From the NCBI GenBank assembly GCA_036274645.1, contig DASUFH010000266.1:1-9669 (forward strand): 9,669 bases of DNA, given 5' to 3'. How positions within the stretch are numbered: the stretch's first letter is position 1; every line of letters begins with the position of its first letter. Source of the DNA: DASUFH01 sp036274645 (GTDB lineage: Bacteria > Acidobacteriota > Terriglobia > 20CM-2-55-15). A program made the translations under genes and the position numbers. Shown here piece by piece: positions 1 to 6,780 of the stretch. The notes beneath the pieces were generated by a model. That model ran no database searches. It was given only the letters and a program-made list of their open reading frames with translations, and was not told the DNA's origin.

Positions 1-2003
1 ACCTGTCGCCGAGCGCCCTGTATCCGGTCAACCTGGGAATGGCCTGTCCGAAAGGCTGGGAGGCGCTCGCTCCCCTTTCAGCGTCCGATCGTGGAACCAC
101 ACCGCTCCTGCGGAGTTCGTCCGGCCTCATGGAACCCGTGGACTGGAACGCGGCCATGGACGTGTTCTCCGCGCGCCTGCAGGGGATTCAGGAGCGGTAC
201 GGCCGCGAGAGCATCGCGTTTCTCAGCACCGGGCAGATGTGCACCGAAGAGATGGCCCTGCTCGGGTGCCTGTTCAAGTTCGGCATGGGCGCGCTGCACT
301 GCGACAGCAACACGCGGCAGTGCATGGCCACCGCGCACGTCGCGTACAAACAGTCCCTTGGCTTCGACGCGCCACCGTTCACCTATGCCGACTTCGAGGA
401 AAGCGACACGCTGATCTTCATTGGCGCGAACCCGTGTGTGGCTCATCCGATCATGTGGCAGCGCGTCATGCGCAACCCGAACCGTCCGGAAATCGTCGTT
501 CTCGATCCGCGCAAGACGGAGACCGCGCAGGCGGCCAGTCAGCATTATGCGCTGCTGCCGAAAAGCGATCTGACGCTCCTTTGCGGCCTTGCGAATCGAC
601 TGATCGCCATGAACGCCGTGGATCGCGCGTTCGTCGATGCGCATACGTCCGGGTTCGCTTCGTTCGCGGAATTCGTGTCGGCGTTTGAGCCCGAACGCGT
701 GACGGCGGCGAGCGGGTTGTCGCATGAACAGCTGGAGCGGCTGGCCACGACCATCGCCAGAGGCAAACGCGTGTCCTTCTGGTGGACGATGGGCGTGAAT
801 CAGAGCCACGAGGCCACCCGGACCGCGCAGGCCATCATCAATCTGGCGCTGATTACAGGAAACATCGGCAGACCCGGAACCGGCGCCAACAGCATTACCG
901 GCCAGTGCAACGCGATGGGCTCGCGGATCTATTCGAACATCACGAATCTCATCGGAGGCCATGATTTTGCCGATCCCTCCGCCCGGCGGAAAGTCAGCTC
1001 GGTCCTGGCCATTCCGGAGGACCGGATTCCGTACGAAGCCAGCTGGTCGTACGATCAGATCGTTCAGGGCATCGAAGACGATCGCATCAAGGGACTGTGG
1101 ATCATTGCGACCAACAGTTCGCATTCGTGGATCCATCACGGCGAATTCAACCGTCTTCTGAAGAAGCTGGAGTTTCTTGTCGTTCAGGACATGTATCCGA
1201 CTACCGAGACGGCCGTTCACGCCGATCTGTATCTGCCCGCGGCGGGCTGGGGTGAGAAAGAGGGGACGCTGATCAACTCGGAGCGGCGGATCGGCGTGGT
1301 CCGGAAAGTCCGGCGCGCCCCGGGTCAGGCATTGGCCGACTTTCATATCTTCAAACTCGTTGCCGACCGATGGGGATGTGGCGACCTGTTCAGCCGCTGG
1401 AGTTCTCCGGAAGCTGCGTTTCAACTGATGAAGGAGATCTCGCGCGGCCAGCCGTCCGACATCTCCGGCATCCGGGACTATTCGATGATCGACGAGTGCG
1501 GCGGAATCCAGTGGCCGTGGCCCGAATCGGCCTCCGGCGCCCGGCCCGTTCAGGAACGGCGTCTCTTCGAGGACGGCGTGTTCTTCACGCCGGATGGCCG
1601 CGCCAGGCTTCTCTTTGATGAGCCCAGGCCGGTTCCGGAAAAGACCGACGATGAGTTTCCCCTCGTGCTCCTGACCGGCCGGGGAACCTCCGCGCAGTGG
1701 CACACCGGATCCAGGACTAACAAAAGCGCGGTGCTGCGCGCATTGGCGCCTTCCGCCTGCTATGTGGAGATCAGCCCGCGAGACGCAAAGCGCGCGGGCC
1801 TGACATCCGGCGGCATGGCGCGCGTCTCCTCACGCCGCGGAAGCTTTGCCGCCACGGCCTTCGTGACCGCCACGATGCCGGAGGGTCAGGTTTTTGTGCC
1901 CATGCACTATGCGGAGGTGAATCTGGTCACCTATCCCGCCTTCGATCCGCATTCCAGGCAACCGTCCTACAAGTACTGCGCGGTTTCCGTCCGCCGTCTG
2001 TAA
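1..2003 (+). CDS. nasA: Assimilatory nitrate reductase catalytic subunit (NasA-type molybdopterin oxidoreductase), 5' truncated
   Basis: Likely the cytoplasmic Mo-bis-MGD enzyme that reduces nitrate to nitrite for nitrogen assimilation. The frame is open from base 3 through the ATG at 39 (residues SPSALYPVNLGMACPKGW), so 39 is not the true start. By comparison with the family, about 40 N-terminal residues with the first three [4Fe-4S] cysteines lie outside; the Cys at codon 45-47 in ACPKGW matches the fourth. The NTRQCMATA motif (Cys codon 321-323) corresponds to the Mo-ligating Cys of NasA/NapA enzymes; NarG has Asp there. Further family blocks are WWTMGVNQS, NLALITGNIGRPGTG, NSITGQCNAMGSR, AAGWGEKEGTLINSERR and, in the C-terminal cofactor-binding domain, LLTGRGTSAQWHTGSRT and SRQPSYK. 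It ends at YCAVSVRRL without the Cys-rich C-terminal domain some NasA proteins carry. No nitrite reductase or transporter gene is in view. A related Cys-type oxidoreductase, such as a formate dehydrogenase, is possible but less likely. Confidence 0.88.
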   Translation, partial: LSPSALYPVNLGMACPKGWEALAPLSASDRGTTPLLRSSSGLMEPVDWNAAMDVFSARLQGIQERYGRESIAFLSTGQMCTEEMALLGCLFKFGMGALHCDSNTRQCMATAHVAYKQSLGFDAPPFTYADFEESDTLIFIGANPCVAHPIMWQRVMRNPNRPEIVVLDPRKTETAQAASQHYALLPKSDLTLLCGLANRLIAMNAVDRAFVDAHTSGFASFAEFVSAFEPERVTAASGLSHEQLERLATTIARGKRVSFWWTMGVNQSHEATRTAQAIINLALITGNIGRPGTGANSITGQCNAMGSRIYSNITNLIGGHDFADPSARRKVSSVLAIPEDRIPYEASWSYDQIVQGIEDDRIKGLWIIATNSSHSWIHHGEFNRLLKKLEFLVVQDMYPTTETAVHADLYLPAAGWGEKEGTLINSERRIGVVRKVRRAPGQALADFHIFKLVADRWGCGDLFSRWSSPEAAFQLMKEISRGQPSDISGIRDYSMIDECGGIQWPWPESASGARPVQERRLFEDGVFFTPDGRARLLFDEPRPVPEKTDDEFPLVLLTGRGTSAQWHTGSRTNKSAVLRALAPSACYVEISPRDAKRAGLTSGGMARVSSRRGSFAATAFVTATMPEGQVFVPMHYAEVNLVTYPAFDPHSRQPSYKYCAVSVRRL

Positions 2004-2012
2004 TGCAGAGCC

Positions 2013-3686
2013 TCAGGGGAGATCATGGACTGACCCTGCCTGCAGCGTCTTTCGCCGGTACGCTTCGTAGATTCCGAACTCACGTACCTTTTCAAAGTCG
2101 CGGGCGATGAACGCCAGGAGTTGCGGCATTCTGTCGAGGAGCCCGAAGTCCACCCAGGTTTCTTTTTCGACAATGATGATTTCAACGTTGTTGTGCTGGA
2201 GCGATTCCACGACCGCCGCGTCCACCCGCGGCAGTTCATCGTTTCGGAATCCGTGACCGGGCGAAAAGTAGAGCCAGGGCTGGGGGGAAATCCGGTGGTG
2301 GAGGCCATAAAGCATCGTCGCGTCTTTGAAGACAAAGAAATTGGCGTTGCTCGCCGTTAGAAACTCGTTGAGGTTTTCGAAGTCACGGCGATCCAGAAAC
2401 ACCGGCCGGATATTCGGAGGAGCAGCCTTGGTGGGATTCCCCCACAGGACGCGGGACAGGCCGGGCGCATTCACGAATTCAGTGAAACGGGTTTGCGCGT
2501 CGAATTTCTGCACGGTCCTGTACCAGGAGTTGGCCAGCCCGTCGATGAAGACCAGTCCGAACACAAGCGTCGCCAGGAGACCCACCACGACGCGAGCGGC
2601 GGAGCGATCCGCAACTTTGATTCGCGCGTCGATCCAGGGACCCGATCTTTCCAGGAGCAGCGCCAGCGCCAGTCCATAGATGATGCCCAGATACGGAACC
2701 GCGTTTTCCTCTTCGTTGTACGAATGGAGAATGAACAGCGCCTGGTAGACGATCAAGCTGATCGCGATGCCCCGAGTCAGGAGATAGTTTGGGGTTTCCG
2801 TAGGCGACTTTCGCGAAAACTGAACCAGACCCAGCGCAAGCAGAGCCAGCATATGCCGGGGCGCGATGATCCGGACCAGCAGGAGCTGAGCCAGTTGGAG
2901 AACCGATGGACTCCGGTCGCTCGCGATCTGAGTGGCCATCATGAAGTAGTCCCGCCAGAACACCGTCAGCGACGAATCCTTCCATAGCCAGACAACCAGC
3001 GCGCCGCCCGTCAGCAGCATGCCCGTCAGGACGTGGCCTGCCATCCGCAACGCCCGGCCGGGCCGACGGATGTCGGAAATCACCGTCAGGCCGAGGGCAA
3101 AGGGAAGGAACTCGATCCCCGCGTTTTGTTTGCTGAGTACTGAGGCGCCAAGCAGCACACCGGCGACAATGCGGACCGCGGAAGCGGAGGCGCGGTCTTT
3201 TCCGGAGGCCTGAACGATCAGTGTCAGCGCCACCAGATTGAATGCGAAAGCCGTCTGCTCGAACCACAACATGCCGAACGGCGCCTGAAACCAGACCGCA
3301 GTCAACAGGCCAGCCGCGACTGCGCACGCCTTCTGGCGCGGAAGCATCCGCAGGACGAGATACATGACCGATATCGTCGCGACAAAATTAAGAAACGCGG
3401 CGGCGATTACCGTTGCGGAGAAGGTCACGCCGAACAGGCGAAAGAAGAACGCCTGAATCAGGAAGGCCACGGGCGGAAATGCGGAGAAGAAGTCGCGATA
3501 TTGCGCCTGGCCCTGGACGACCCGCCACGCGCCGTCGAACAGGATCGACTGATCTATCAGGAACAGTCCGCGATGGCCTGCGATCCAGCAGAATTCAGCC
3601 GCAAAGATCGCGACGGCGGCGTAAAGCGGGAACCAGAGGGCAGACCGCGAAACAGCGTTGCCGGCGGATTGTTGCGCGGCGTTCAA
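2013..3686 (-). CDS. Multi-pass membrane glycosyltransferase, GT-C fold (GT39/PMT-like), downstream paralog
   Basis: A 557-residue integral membrane protein. A hydrophobic segment at about 17-35 is followed by an extracytoplasmic-type loop LIDQSILFDGAWRVVQGQ (Asp45, Asp51) and QYRDFFSAFPP (Asp65). Such acidic first-loop residues hold the catalytic Asp in GT-C transferases using lipid-linked sugar donors. About ten more hydrophobic segments run to about 390. A soluble C-terminal domain follows, with FFVFKDATMLYGLH near 450-464 and SPQPWLYFSPGHGF. The start is TTG at 3686-3684, overlapping the TGA of the upstream gene as TTGA. Alignment of the N-terminus with the paralog supports it, and the next in-frame Met is about 100 residues in. 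GGGAT just upstream is a weak ribosome-binding site, so translation is probably coupled. The protein is well over half identical by eye to its neighbour. Family assignment is from fold signature; the sugar, lipid and acceptor cannot be read from sequence. No hairpin-plus-T terminator is visible in the 9 bp before the convergent nitrate reductase end. Confidence 0.82.
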   Translation of the reverse strand: MNAAQQSAGNAVSRSALWFPLYAAVAIFAAEFCWIAGHRGLFLIDQSILFDGAWRVVQGQAQYRDFFSAFPPVAFLIQAFFFRLFGVTFSATVIAAAFLNFVATISVMYLVLRMLPRQKACAVAAGLLTAVWFQAPFGMLWFEQTAFAFNLVALTLIVQASGKDRASASAVRIVAGVLLGASVLSKQNAGIEFLPFALGLTVISDIRRPGRALRMAGHVLTGMLLTGGALVVWLWKDSSLTVFWRDYFMMATQIASDRSPSVLQLAQLLLVRIIAPRHMLALLALGLVQFSRKSPTETPNYLLTRGIAISLIVYQALFILHSYNEEENAVPYLGIIYGLALALLLERSGPWIDARIKVADRSAARVVVGLLATLVFGLVFIDGLANSWYRTVQKFDAQTRFTEFVNAPGLSRVLWGNPTKAAPPNIRPVFLDRRDFENLNEFLTASNANFFVFKDATMLYGLHHRISPQPWLYFSPGHGFRNDELPRVDAAVVESLQHNNVEIIIVEKETWVDFGLLDRMPQLLAFIARDFEKVREFGIYEAYRRKTLQAGSVHDLP

Positions 3687-5377
3687 TGCGAGATCCCGGC
3701 CGTGACGTCCGATGGTCGTATCTGATAGGCGTCGAAGGCGCCGAATTCACGGACCTTCTTGAAGTCGTCGGCGATGAAGGCCGCCAGTTTCGGCATCTTC
3801 TCGAGGAGCCCGACATCGACCCAGGTCTCATTTTCAACGATGATGACTTCAACGTGGTTGCGGCGTAGCGATGCCACGACCTCGGCGTCGACTCGCGCCA
3901 GTTCGTCCTTCCGGAAACCGTGTCCGGGCGAGAAGTAGAGCCAGGGTTGCGGCGATATCCGCTGATGAAGGCCATAAAGCATCGTCGCGTCTTTGAAGAC
4001 AAAAAAGTTGGCGTCGGTGGCGGTCAACCACGCGTTCAGGCCTTCGAAGTCATTCCGGCTCAGATCGACCTTGCGCCATTCGGGGCGGGCTATTGGGGTG
4101 GGCTTTCCCCACCAGACGCCGGACAGGCCAGGAGACTTCAAGGGTTCCCCAAAGCTGGTTTGCGCGTCAAACTGTTGCACGGTTCGATACCACGATGTGG
4201 CCAGGCCGTCGGCGAACATCACTCCGAAGGCAAGGACCGACAGGAGCGCTACCACACTCCAGGCCAGGGGGCGATCGGCGTCTTTGATGCGACGTTCAAT
4301 CCAGCGACGCGACCTTTCGACGAACAACGCCAGCGCCAGGCCGTAAATGACTCCCAGATAGGGAAGAGAATTCTCCTCTTCGTTGAATGAATGCAGCAGA
4401 AAGAGATCCTGAAATAGGATCATTCCCAATGCGATCCACTGGATCAGATTCTGATTGGGAATTCCGGAGTCCGGTTTCTTTGAGAACCAGACCAGCGCGA
4501 GCGCCACGAGGGCGAGCATGTAGCGCGGCGTGATCATCCGCACCAGAAAGGACTGCGCAAGCCGGAAGACGGACGTCGTTCTCTCGTTCTCAATCTGGGC
4601 GGCCATGGCAAAGTAGTCGTGCCAGAACGCGCCGAACGACGAATTCATCCACAGCCAGAACGCAAAGACGCTGGCGGCAGCGAGAAAACCGGCCGCGATG
4701 GGACCGGCCAGACGCAGCGCCTTCGCCGGTTGGCGAATGGAGGGAAGCGCGGCCAGGCCAAACGCAAACGGAATGAACTCCAGTCCAGCGTTCTGCTTGC
4801 CGAGCGCCGCGGCGACCAGGAACACACCGGCGGCAAAACGGAGCCACACTGATGTGGAGTCTTGCCGCAGGCCGGCGTAGACGATCAGCGTCAGACCGAC
4901 GAGATTGAAGGCGAAGGCGGTTTGTTCAAACCATAATGTGCCGTAAGGGGCTTGAAACCATACCGCCGTCAACAGTCCGCCCATGGCCGCACAGATTTTC
5001 TGTCCGGGGAGGAGACGCGCGATCAGGAACATCACGCAGATCGTGGCAACGACGTTGAGAAACGCCGCGGAAAGGACGGTTGAGGAAAAGGTGACGCCGC
5101 ACAGGCGGAAGAACAGGGCCTGAATCCAGAAGGCCATCGGCGGGAACGCCGAGAAGAAGTCCCGGTACTGGGTCTGGCCCTGTACAACCCGCCACGCGCC
5201 ATCGAACAGGATGGACTGGTCGAGCAGAAAAACGCCCCGATGGCCCACCACCCAGCAGAACCCGCCCGCAAAAACGGCAACGGCGGCATAAAGCAGGAGC
5301 CACAGCCTGGAAGTGTCCGGAGCGCGGTTTGTCGAATCTGGACGCTGCACAGCCGCTCCAATATAAGAGGTTGTCAT
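3683..5377 (-). CDS. Multi-pass membrane glycosyltransferase, GT-C fold (GT39/PMT-like), upstream paralog
   Basis: A 564-residue membrane protein, first gene of a two-gene unit. It has the same architecture as the gene downstream: a short polar N-terminus, a first membrane segment at about 25-44, the loop LLDQSILFDGAWRVVQGQ (Asp53, Asp59), QYRDFFSAFPP (Asp73), about ten further hydrophobic segments, then a C-terminal soluble domain with FFVFKDATMLYGLH and PWLYFSPGHGFR. These conserved blocks fit a transferase that takes a sugar from a polyprenyl-phosphate donor on the outer face of the inner membrane; that role is inference from the GT-C fold. The start is ATG at 5377-5375. A G-run (GGGGGT) lies rather far upstream, so ribosome binding looks weak. 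The stop TGA at 3685-3683 overlaps the TTG start of the paralog. Tandem duplication followed by divergence is the simplest origin. The N-terminal 24 residues differ from the paralog, whereas the first-loop and C-terminal motifs are nearly identical. Confidence 0.82.
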   Translation of the reverse strand: MTTSYIGAAVQRPDSTNRAPDTSRLWLLLYAAVAVFAGGFCWVVGHRGVFLLDQSILFDGAWRVVQGQTQYRDFFSAFPPMAFWIQALFFRLCGVTFSSTVLSAAFLNVVATICVMFLIARLLPGQKICAAMGGLLTAVWFQAPYGTLWFEQTAFAFNLVGLTLIVYAGLRQDSTSVWLRFAAGVFLVAAALGKQNAGLEFIPFAFGLAALPSIRQPAKALRLAGPIAAGFLAAASVFAFWLWMNSSFGAFWHDYFAMAAQIENERTTSVFRLAQSFLVRMITPRYMLALVALALVWFSKKPDSGIPNQNLIQWIALGMILFQDLFLLHSFNEEENSLPYLGVIYGLALALFVERSRRWIERRIKDADRPLAWSVVALLSVLAFGVMFADGLATSWYRTVQQFDAQTSFGEPLKSPGLSGVWWGKPTPIARPEWRKVDLSRNDFEGLNAWLTATDANFFVFKDATMLYGLHQRISPQPWLYFSPGHGFRKDELARVDAEVVASLRRNHVEVIIVENETWVDVGLLEKMPKLAAFIADDFKKVREFGAFDAYQIRPSDVTAGISH

Positions 5378-5447
5378 CCGATCGTGAACCCCCGGGGAGC
5401 GGGAACAAGCGGCGCGCTTCCGGGGTCCAAGGGATCGAGGTGGCTAT
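5378..5447. promoter_or_regulatory. Divergent intergenic region between the glycosyltransferase unit and exbD
   Basis: These 70 bp separate the minus-strand glycosyltransferase start from the plus-strand exbD start, so both promoters must lie here or inside the opposite gene. I see no convincing -35/-10 pair on either strand. The clear signal is the exbD ribosome-binding site, GAGGTGG at 5437-5443, four bases before the ATG. CCCCCGGGG around 5389-5397 is a short palindrome of unknown meaning. Confidence 0.4.
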
Positions 5448-5861
5448 ATGGCCGGAAATTCGATGTCCTCGAGGCGTCTGGCGTCAAGCATCAACATCAC
5501 GCCGATGATCGACATTCTGCTCGTTCTGCTCGTGATCTTCATGGTGGTCGCGCCCTCCACATCAACGGGGCTGGATGTGGTCGCCCCGCAACCGGGGCCC
5601 GCGCCGAAGGAAACTCCGGAAGAGCCGATTATCGTGCGAGTCAACAGGGGCGGCGAAATCCGGATCAACCGGACGGTCGTCGACGGTTCATTCAAGGGCC
5701 GGCTCACCGAGATCCTGAAGACCCGCCACGATCGAGTTGTCTTCGTTCAGGCGGAACCCGATCTGCCGTTTCAGAAGGTGGCGGAGGTCATCGATGAATC
5801 GCGCGGGGCGGGCGCGGCGCAGATCGGCCTGGCAACGGAACTGGGTTTGGAGAACCGGTAG
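5448..5861 (+). CDS. exbD: ExbD/TolR family biopolymer transport protein
   Basis: A 137-residue inner-membrane protein of the ExbD/TolR family, which works with an ExbB/TolQ proton channel to couple proton motive force to an envelope partner (TonB-dependent import, or Tol-type envelope maintenance). A short cytoplasmic N-terminus (1-14) leads into the diagnostic NITPMIDILLVLLVIFMVV, with the proton-path Asp at residue 22. One membrane helix (about 20-36) is followed by a Pro-rich linker (VVAPQPGPAPKETPEE) and a periplasmic domain to the end, including the typical IRINRTVVD and VVFVQAEPDLPFQKVAEVID segments. Length is normal for the family. The ATG is supported by GAGGTGG four bases upstream. 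No exbB, tonB or second exbD lies beside it, which is unusual. The stop is 15 bases from the 3' end of the convergent tRNA-Cys. It could be called TolR; the sequence does not decide. Confidence 0.92.
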   Translation: MAGNSMSSRRLASSINITPMIDILLVLLVIFMVVAPSTSTGLDVVAPQPGPAPKETPEEPIIVRVNRGGEIRINRTVVDGSFKGRLTEILKTRHDRVVFVQAEPDLPFQKVAEVIDESRGAGAAQIGLATELGLENR

Positions 5862-5876
5862 GGAGGGGCAATCAAG

Positions 5877-5948
5877 AGGCGCCGATCGGATTCGAACCGA
5901 TGCATAAAGGTTTTGCAGACCTCTCCCTTACCACTTGGGTACGGCGCC
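5877..5948 (-). tRNA. tRNA-Cys (GCA)
   Basis: On the minus strand a 72-nt cloverleaf folds cleanly. The acceptor stem is GGCGCCG with CGGCGCC, the D-arm is CCC-AAGTGGTAA-GGG, the anticodon stem is GAGGT/ACCTT with loop CTGCAAA (anticodon GCA), and the T-arm is ATCGG-TTCGAAT-CCGAT. The discriminator base is U, the expected identity element of tRNA-Cys. CCA is not encoded (CTT follows), so the tail must be added enzymatically. It lies second in a unit behind tRNA-Gly and converges on exbD. Confidence 0.97.
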
Positions 5949-5951
5949 GAT

Positions 5952-5965
5952 CCTTCTGAGGAAGG
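5952..5965 (-). other. Hairpin in the tRNA-Gly/tRNA-Cys spacer
   Basis: CCTTC-TGAG-GAAGG (transcript sense CCTTC-CTCA-GAAGG) forms a perfect 5-bp stem with a 4-base loop inside the 26-bp spacer between the two tRNAs. It may present a processing site in the precursor. There is no T-run, so it is not a typical terminator. Confidence 0.5.
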
Positions 5966-5974
5966 TCCTGAAAG

Positions 5975-6046
<72 letters not shown>

Positions 6047-6062
6047 AAATCGACCGGCGACC

Positions 6063-6092
6063 ATTATAAAGAGTCGGGAGCGCGGGCGGCAA
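6063..6092 (-). promoter_or_regulatory. Sigma70-type promoter of the tRNA-Gly-tRNA-Cys unit
   Basis: Read on the minus strand, TTGCCG (6092-6087) and a perfect TATAAT (6068-6063) are separated by 18 bp. The -10 ends 16 bp before the 5' end of tRNA-Gly, so transcription would start around 6056 and give a leader of about ten bases. Strength and position fit a stable-RNA promoter. The start point is predicted only. Confidence 0.8.
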
Positions 6093-6194
6093 GAATTTAC
6101 ACACAAGGGCTCTCCTTGATTGTCTGCGATCGGCTCGCTTCGCCTTCTCCGGCCCGAGATGCACGCCGAAGCCGTGCCGGACGAAAGCCCGGGT
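6093..6194. other. Non-coding stretch between tRNA promoter and repeat island
   Basis: No gene is convincing here. A weak stem GCACG (6161-6165) / CGTGC (6173-6177) with a 7-base loop is the only structure seen. Open frames crossing it extend into the repeats and show no protein-like composition. Confidence 0.5.
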
Positions 6195-6248
6195 GAGCGA
6201 GCCGCGGAGCGCGAGCCCGATAGGGCGAAGCAGAAAGGAAACGCGAGC
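6195..6248 (+). repeat. Left arm of a 54-bp inverted repeat
   Basis: These 54 bases match the reverse complement of 6551-6604 at 51 positions. The arm starts GAGCGAGCCGC and ends CGCGAGC, and contains the small stem GCCC-GATA-GGGC. The 302 bp between the arms would invert if they recombined. It is non-coding in appearance; short frames through either copy translate to a similar FLLRPIGLAL-type string simply because the DNA is repeated. Confidence 0.9.
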
Positions 6249-6276
6249 CACCCCGGGTCGACCATACAGCGAAACG

Positions 6277-6323
6277 GCGCCCCGCAAGGCGCGCCAGGAA
6301 TCCTTGCGCCCCTCGCGGGGCGC
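6277..6323. repeat. GC-rich inverted repeat
   Basis: GCGCCCCGC (6277-6285) pairs with GCGGGGCGC (6315-6323), and CAAGG (6285-6289) can pair with CCTTG (6302-6306) inside. The right half alone can also fold (GCGCCCC with GGGGCGC). No T-run follows, so it is a palindromic repeat unit rather than a classical terminator. Confidence 0.65.
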
Positions 6324-6347
6324 GCAACCGTCTGAGGGGGCGGCCCA

Positions 6348-6377
6348 CCCCGGGTGTCGCTTTCGCTCCACCCGGGG
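6348..6377. repeat. Palindrome with GCGAAAGC core
   Basis: CCCCGGGTG (6348-6356) is the perfect inverted partner of CACCCGGGG (6369-6377) across a 12-base spacer. On the minus strand the spacer reads GAGCGAAAGCGA, which contains GCGAAAGC, known as an unusually stable DNA mini-hairpin. This looks like another module of the repeat island. Confidence 0.7.
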
Positions 6378-6387
6378 CTATTTTCCA

Positions 6388-6406
6388 GGCACGCCTCCGG
6401 CGTGCA
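6388..6406 (+). repeat. 19-bp palindromic repeat, copy 1
   Basis: GGCACGCCTCCGGCGTGCA occurs identically here and at 6762-6780. It forms a 7-bp stem GCACGCC/GGCGTGC with loop TCC (GGA on the minus strand). It abuts the left 20-bp inverted repeat on its outer side. Confidence 0.85.
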
Positions 6407-6425
6407 CTGGAGTTTAGACATTTTG
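6406..6425 (+). repeat. 20-bp inverted repeat, left arm
   Basis: It pairs with 6779-6798 at 18 of 20 positions; the two differences are both transitions. Confidence 0.85.
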
Positions 6426-6448
6426 GAAGGCCTTCGATGCGCGCGCGC

Positions 6449-6473
6449 CCTCTCCCAGCGCAGCTGGGAGAGG
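6449..6473. repeat. Perfect 25-bp hairpin, CTCTCCC type, copy 1
   Basis: CCTCTCCCAGC - GCA - GCTGGGAGAGG is an 11-bp perfect stem closed on a three-base GNA loop. The sister at 6608-6632 has the same outer arm with a GGC/GCC inner stem. Compensating changes on both arms keep pairing intact, as expected for a structure under selection or copied as a unit. Similar CTCTCCC/GGGAGAG palindromes are widespread intergenic repeats in GC-rich bacteria. Confidence 0.85.
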
Positions 6474-6475
6474 AG

Positions 6476-6496
6476 GGCCTGAGCGAAGCGAAGGCC
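6476..6496. repeat. Short hairpin with GAGCGAAGCGA loop
   Basis: GGCCT (6476-6480) and AGGCC (6492-6496) flank an 11-base loop that itself contains the very stable mini-hairpin GCGAAGC. It sits directly between the CTCTCCC hairpin and the long stem at 6497-6547. Confidence 0.55.
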
Positions 6497-6547
6497 AGGT
6501 GAGGGCAAACAATCAAGGGACAATCCCCTAATTGTTTGCCCTCACCT
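6497..6547. repeat. 17-bp perfect stem with nested loop pairing
   Basis: AGGTGAGGGCAAACAAT (6497-6513) is perfectly complementary to 6531-6547. The 17-base spacer can itself pair GGGA (6517-6520) with TCCC (6524-6527). The stem is less GC-rich than its surroundings. It is the axis of a larger symmetry, with CTCTCCC hairpins on both sides (6449-6473 and 6608-6632). Confidence 0.8.
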
Positions 6548-6550
6548 GTC

Positions 6551-6604
6551 GCTCGCCTTTTCTTTCTGCTTCGCCCTATCGGGCTCGCGCTCTGCGGCTC
6601 GCTC
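6551..6604 (-). repeat. Right arm of the 54-bp inverted repeat
   Basis: Reverse complement of 6195-6248 with three mismatches. It lies inside the 393-bp symmetric segment while its partner lies outside, so the two repeat systems overlap rather than nest. Confidence 0.9.
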
Positions 6605-6607
6605 CCT

Positions 6608-6632
6608 CCTCTCCCGGCGGAGCCGGGAGAGG
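6608..6632. repeat. Perfect 25-bp hairpin, CTCTCCC type, copy 2
   Basis: CCTCTCCCGGC - GGA - GCCGGGAGAGG is an 11-bp perfect stem with a GNA triloop, co-varying with the copy at 6449-6473 (CAGC/GCTG replaced by CGGC/GCCG). Confidence 0.85.
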
Positions 6633-6684
6633 GCGGCGCCACTCCAGTCGGCTCCCATACTCACGCTTCATTTGGGTCAATCTG

Positions 6685-6701
6685 CTGCAGCGAAGCTGCA
6701 G
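6685..6701. repeat. CTGCAGC-GAA-GCTGCAG hairpin
   Basis: A 7-bp perfect stem with a GAA triloop; the centre is GCGAAGC. It has the same form as the two CTCTCCC hairpins but an unrelated stem sequence. Confidence 0.7.
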
Positions 6702-6761
6702 ATCCGAGACGTAAGCGCGAATTTCATTGCCTGAACTGAGCCCCAAATGTCTAGCCCCCAG

Positions 6762-6780
6762 GGCACGCCTCCGGCGTGCA
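6762..6780 (+). repeat. 19-bp palindromic repeat, copy 2
   Basis: Identical to 6388-6406 and in the same orientation. It sits between AAATGTCTAG (6745-6754) and AAATGTCCAG (6781-6790), a near-direct duplication of part of the right inverted-repeat arm. Confidence 0.85.

Noticed and set aside
39..41. ATG 39 as the true start of the nitrate reductase
   Set aside because: The same frame stays open upstream to the window edge and already encodes family sequence (YPVNLG) before the conserved Cys, so the gene begins outside the window.
78..1703. 541-codon minus-strand frame opposite the nitrate reductase
   Set aside because: It mirrors a clear NasA-family coding frame; its Arg/Gly/Pro-rich translation has no domain and arises from GC-rich codon use on the plus strand.
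2479..3327. 282-codon minus-strand frame inside the downstream glycosyltransferase
   Set aside because: Out-of-frame shadow on the same strand as the real gene; it lacks the hydrophobic pattern and is Arg/Gly/Pro-rich.
6497..6547. Intrinsic terminator
   Set aside because: The stem is strong, but no T-run follows on either strand and no gene ends close by on either side.
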